DNA of 64,000 nucleotides. Source: Streptomyces longhuiensis (GTDB taxonomy: Bacteria; Actinomycetota; Actinomycetes; Streptomycetales; Streptomycetaceae). A program made the translations under genes and the position numbers. This document shows, piece by piece, positions 61,501 to 64,000 of the stretch (the first letter of the stretch is position 1; the number at the start of each line of letters is the position of its first letter). The stretch lies in the NCBI RefSeq assembly GCF_020616555.1, contig NZ_CP085173.1, forward strand, positions 7,270,001 through 7,334,000. Reading direction: 5' to 3'. The notes below the pieces were generated by a model, which was not told the DNA's origin, searched no databases, and saw nothing but the letters and a program-made list of their open reading frames with translations.

Positions 61501-61949
61501 GATCCGGCCTCCTGGGCCTTGGCCACACCGCGCGCCCACAGGACGAGCGGCACCTGAAGGGGAAGCCGTACGAGGGCCGCGGTCCGCAGCGGCGCCGGCT
61601 TGTCGCGCCAGTCGACCGCCATCTGCACATTGGCGGGGAAGACGCCCACGAAGAACGCGGCCGTGGCCTGCGCGGCCCTGCGGCGCGTCCACGGCAGCGC
61701 GATACCGGCCGCGAGCGCGAGCTCGACGGCGCCGCTCGCGTACGTCCAGGCGCGCGCGGAGCCCGGCAGCGCGCGGGGCACCGTGGCGTCGAAGGGCTTC
61801 GGGGCGACGAAGTGCGTCACCCCGGCGCCGGCGAGCAGCCCGGCGAGCGCGAGTGACTTGCGCGTGGATGAGGCACGGGCCTGGGAACAGGTCGCCGGGC
61901 CGGATCGGGAGCCGGTATCGGCGTCGGGTCCGGCAGGTGATCGGGGCAC
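61497..61949 (-). CDS. DoxX-family membrane protein
   Basis: 150 residues. After a polar N-terminus (about 1-33), three to four membrane segments follow (SLALAGLLAGAGVTHFV, GAVELALAAGIALPW, ATAAFFVGVFPANVQMA, ALVRLPLQVPLVLWA), with the DoxX-like pattern THFVAPKPFDATVPRALPG. DoxX proteins assist membrane thiol or quinone redox reactions; this one is paired with a peroxiredoxin. GTG 61949 has GGAGG 4 bases upstream. A TetR-like half palindrome lies about 45 bases upstream. Confidence 0.75.
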   Translation of the reverse strand: MPRSPAGPDADTGSRSGPATCSQARASSTRKSLALAGLLAGAGVTHFVAPKPFDATVPRALPGSARAWTYASGAVELALAAGIALPWTRRRAAQATAAFFVGVFPANVQMAVDWRDKPAPLRTAALVRLPLQVPLVLWARGVAKAQEAGS

Positions 61950-61989
61950 GGGGCCTCCAGGGGAGAGCGGGAGCCTGACGCCCGCAACA

Positions 61990-62003
61990 TTACTGGTCGG
62001 TAA
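61990..62003. promoter_or_regulatory. TetR-like operator candidate before the doxX-prx genes
   Basis: TTACTGGTCGGTAA is an imperfect palindrome (10 of 14 positions) of the TACCGACC-GGTCGGTA type common at TetR-family sites. It lies in the divergent region between doxX and the NTPase gene, with TAATGT on the minus strand as a possible -10 box. Confidence 0.4.
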
Positions 62004-62114
62004 GTATTCACGGGAAGCGCTGTCGGGAGCGATTCCGATTCCGCCGACTCGCGCCGCTCCGATCCGGCGATCTCTATGCTGGGCGGGTCGGGCACGCCGT
62101 TCGTGAGGAGAGCG

Positions 62115-64000
62115 ATGAGCGCTCACTACGAGGACCTGGTCAACCGTCTTGAGCAGGGTCCCAACTTCCTCCTCCTGGGTCAGAAATACCTGAGCCTGGA
62201 GAGCGGTGAGGATCCGCTCGTCGGACCCGTCTCGCGCGCGGCGGACGACGTCACCGGACAACTCGACCTGTATCAGCTCCTGTTGAGCGTCAAGAAGGAC
62301 CGCAAGGAAGCGGTCCTGTCCGCACTGGCCTCGGCGGCCTCCGGACTCACCGCGCCCGCCTGGCTCGGCATGGTGGCCGGCCTGCCGTGGAACGGCGTGT
62401 TCAGCACCGCGGTCGACTCGATGTTTCTGCGGGCCCTGCGCAACGAGTGGCGTCAGGTGCAGCCCGTGGCCTCGTCCGCGTTCCGCCCGTCCGCGCCCCG
62501 CAGCACGAGCCAGGTGCAGGCCGTACTCCTCTTCGGCGGCGCCGACCAGCCGCCCGAGAGCCGGCCGCCGACCGGCAAGCTCGAACTCGGCGCCCGCAAG
62601 TCGGAGGCGCGCGCCCTCGCCCAGCGCCTGCCCGACGAACTCATCACCCCACGCGGCGTGCTGGTCATCGAGGCGTGGGGCGTCGACGACTGGTTCAGCC
62701 CCGAGGACCTGTACGGGGTCCTGCACCGCCTCGGCCACGAGCAGGCGCACCTGTTCTCGGCGACGTCCGCGGAGCTGGAGGACGAGTACATCGCGGCGGC
62801 GGTCGAGGAGGGCACCCTCGTCACCCACGCCGAGGACTTCGCGAGCTACGTCGAGGACGCCAGGCGCCGCGGACGCCTCACCGACCTCCAGCGCTTCGAC
62901 ACGGGCGGCCACCAGATCCGGCACGGCCGCGAACTGCACGAGGTGCCCCGCGAGATCTGGAACACGGTCGCCTCCTTCGGGCAGCCGCTCGACGTGGACC
63001 TCCTCACCGCACCGCCCGCCCAGTCGCACGAGCTGCGCTATCTGAAGTTCCGGGAGTTCCTCGGCGCGACGGAGTCGTCCAACATCTGGTCGGCGGTCGC
63101 CGGTGGCCTGCCGTTCCGCCGGGACTACGAGACCGTGCTGCGCGACCGGGTCGACGCGGCGCTCGCCAGCCGCGGCTTCCTGGAACGACCGCTGCTGCTG
63201 CGCGGGCAGACGGGCAGCGGCAAGACGATCGCCCTTGCGTCGCTGGCGCACGCCATCGCACGGGAGGGGCAGCACGCGGTCGTACACATCCCGCGCCGGG
63301 CGAACCGTCCCTCCTTCGAGGCGATCGACTCGTTCTGCGAGTGGGCCGAGAAGGTGTCCATCCCGACCACGCTCCTCGTCTGGGACGGCATGGTCGACCC
63401 CGACGAGTACTTCCGGCTCGCCAAGTACCTCGACTCGAGGGGCCGCCGCGCGGTGCTGGTGGGCAGCTGCTACCGGACCGACGACACCGGCAAGGCGACC
63501 CGGCACGTCGTCCAGGCCCCCGCGTCGCTGAGCGGCGCCGAGATGACCCGCTTCTCGCAGCACCTCGAATCCCTCGGGATCACCATCGCCGACCGCGACA
63601 AGAACCTGATCCAGAAGGACAAGACCTTCCTGTCGGCCCTCTACCGGCTGCTCCCGGAGAGCCGGGGCACCGTCAGCGGCGGCCTCGTGCTCGAACTGCG
63701 GCACACCGAGTCGGCCCTGGCCTCCGCGATCAGCGCGTCGTCCGAGTACGTGCCGCCGACCGCGATGGCCGCGGCCCTGGAGAAGGCAGGTCTGGTCGAC
63801 AACCTGGAGGCCGCACTCAGCGAGATGGACGACTCCTCGGGGTCGGAGGCCTTCCGCGGCCCGTACGAGCGGCTCGTCAACGTCGTCCTCGTGGCCTCCC
63901 GCCACGGCCAGTCCATCCCCCTCGAACTCGCCCTGCGTGTCGTCGGACGCGACGGCGTGCGCAACCTTCCCCAGCTCCTGGGGAAGGTCGACCTCATCCG
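62115..64000 (+). CDS. P-loop NTPase with degenerate SIR2-like N-terminal domain (partial, STAND/Avs-like)
   Basis: The first 628 codons of a gene that runs off the window; the true length is unknown. N-terminal about 10-250 resembles a SIR2-like effector domain: LLLGQKYLS in place of the GAGxS loop, LPWNGVFSTAVD (90-101) in place of the xPWxxVxTTNYD strand, and VLVIEAWGVDDW in place of the final IGYSLxD strand. The catalytic Asn and His are not obvious, so it may be a pseudo-enzyme. Residues about 330-480 form a P-loop NTPase with Walker A GQTGSGKT (364-371) and LLVWDGM (Asp424, Walker B-like). A helical sensor region follows. The ATG has GAGGAG 4 bases upstream. Confidence 0.68.
   Translation, partial: MSAHYEDLVNRLEQGPNFLLLGQKYLSLESGEDPLVGPVSRAADDVTGQLDLYQLLLSVKKDRKEAVLSALASAASGLTAPAWLGMVAGLPWNGVFSTAVDSMFLRALRNEWRQVQPVASSAFRPSAPRSTSQVQAVLLFGGADQPPESRPPTGKLELGARKSEARALAQRLPDELITPRGVLVIEAWGVDDWFSPEDLYGVLHRLGHEQAHLFSATSAELEDEYIAAAVEEGTLVTHAEDFASYVEDARRRGRLTDLQRFDTGGHQIRHGRELHEVPREIWNTVASFGQPLDVDLLTAPPAQSHELRYLKFREFLGATESSNIWSAVAGGLPFRRDYETVLRDRVDAALASRGFLERPLLLRGQTGSGKTIALASLAHAIAREGQHAVVHIPRRANRPSFEAIDSFCEWAEKVSIPTTLLVWDGMVDPDEYFRLAKYLDSRGRRAVLVGSCYRTDDTGKATRHVVQAPASLSGAEMTRFSQHLESLGITIADRDKNLIQKDKTFLSALYRLLPESRGTVSGGLVLELRHTESALASAISASSEYVPPTAMAAALEKAGLVDNLEAALSEMDDSSGSEAFRGPYERLVNVVLVASRHGQSIPLELALRVVGRDGVRNLPQLLGKVDLI

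Noticed and set aside
61497..63905. 802-codon minus-strand frame extending the DoxX gene across the NTPase gene
   Set aside because: The DoxX gene has its own GTG and Shine-Dalgarno at 61949. The rest is antisense to a gene with Walker motifs on the plus strand.

Overview
The window looks like chromosomal DNA from a Streptomyces or a very close relative. It is very GC-rich with G/C at almost every third codon position. GTG starts are common, and several promoters place a TANNNT -10 box about 6-8 nt before the start codon, which suggests leaderless mRNAs. Gene content fits: a SARP-type regulator, a DUF574-type methyltransferase, many Sec/Tat secreted enzymes, mycothiol-type DinB proteins and an actinobacterial cysteine leader peptide. 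I saw no rRNA, tRNA, CRISPR array, insertion sequence or phage gene.

Layout. 1-10225: the end of a probable antiporter, a macrolide glycosyltransferase under a palindromic leaderless promoter, a CDP-alcohol phosphatidyltransferase, an MMPL exporter, a secreted subtilisin and small metabolic genes. 10330-20078 (minus): one sulfur-assimilation operon, reading leader peptide, cysI, a 59-residue zinc-ribbon protein, cysH, cysC, cysD, cysN, a possible 33-codon ORF, sulfonate-type ABC genes ssuA, ssuB and ssuC, and a sirohydrochlorin chelatase. Sulfate activation, reduction, siroheme supply and organosulfur uptake are thus encoded together. A putative operator and a cysteine-containing leader lie at the front, and a hairpin burying a Shine-Dalgarno sequence lies inside.

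20278-34199: an acetyltransferase, then a carbohydrate region. It holds a secreted metalloprotease, a beta-helix protein, two paralogous secreted DUF3472-like/ricin-lectin proteins, a chimeric pseudogene, an LplABC-type ABC importer with a Tat lipoprotein binding protein, a Gfo/Idh oxidoreductase, a DeoR regulator and a SIS-domain isomerase. 34242-47442: regulators paired with enzymes or transporters (GAF regulator; AidB-like dehydrogenase and BrkB protein sharing a divergent promoter; AraC; double-HTH AsnC with MFS and M20 hydrolase; VOC; SDR with LysR; homocysteine methyltransferase; SAM methyltransferase).

47533-58473: a membrane-anchored protein with a threefold repeated domain, a GH2 beta-galactosidase with a ROK regulator, an FMN-binding protein, a radical-SAM enzyme with a non-canonical CX8CX2C motif, and a large SARP/ATPase regulator preceded by five helically phased octamers. 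58627-59163 is a 22-unit minisatellite without a gene. 59223-64000: hemerythrin, DUF4267, cupin, peroxiredoxin with a DoxX-like partner, and the first 628 codons of a large P-loop NTPase with a degenerate SIR2-like N-terminus, possibly an antiphage STAND protein.

Coordinates and starts were worked out by hand from the sequence. Family calls rest on recognised motifs, not on database searches.
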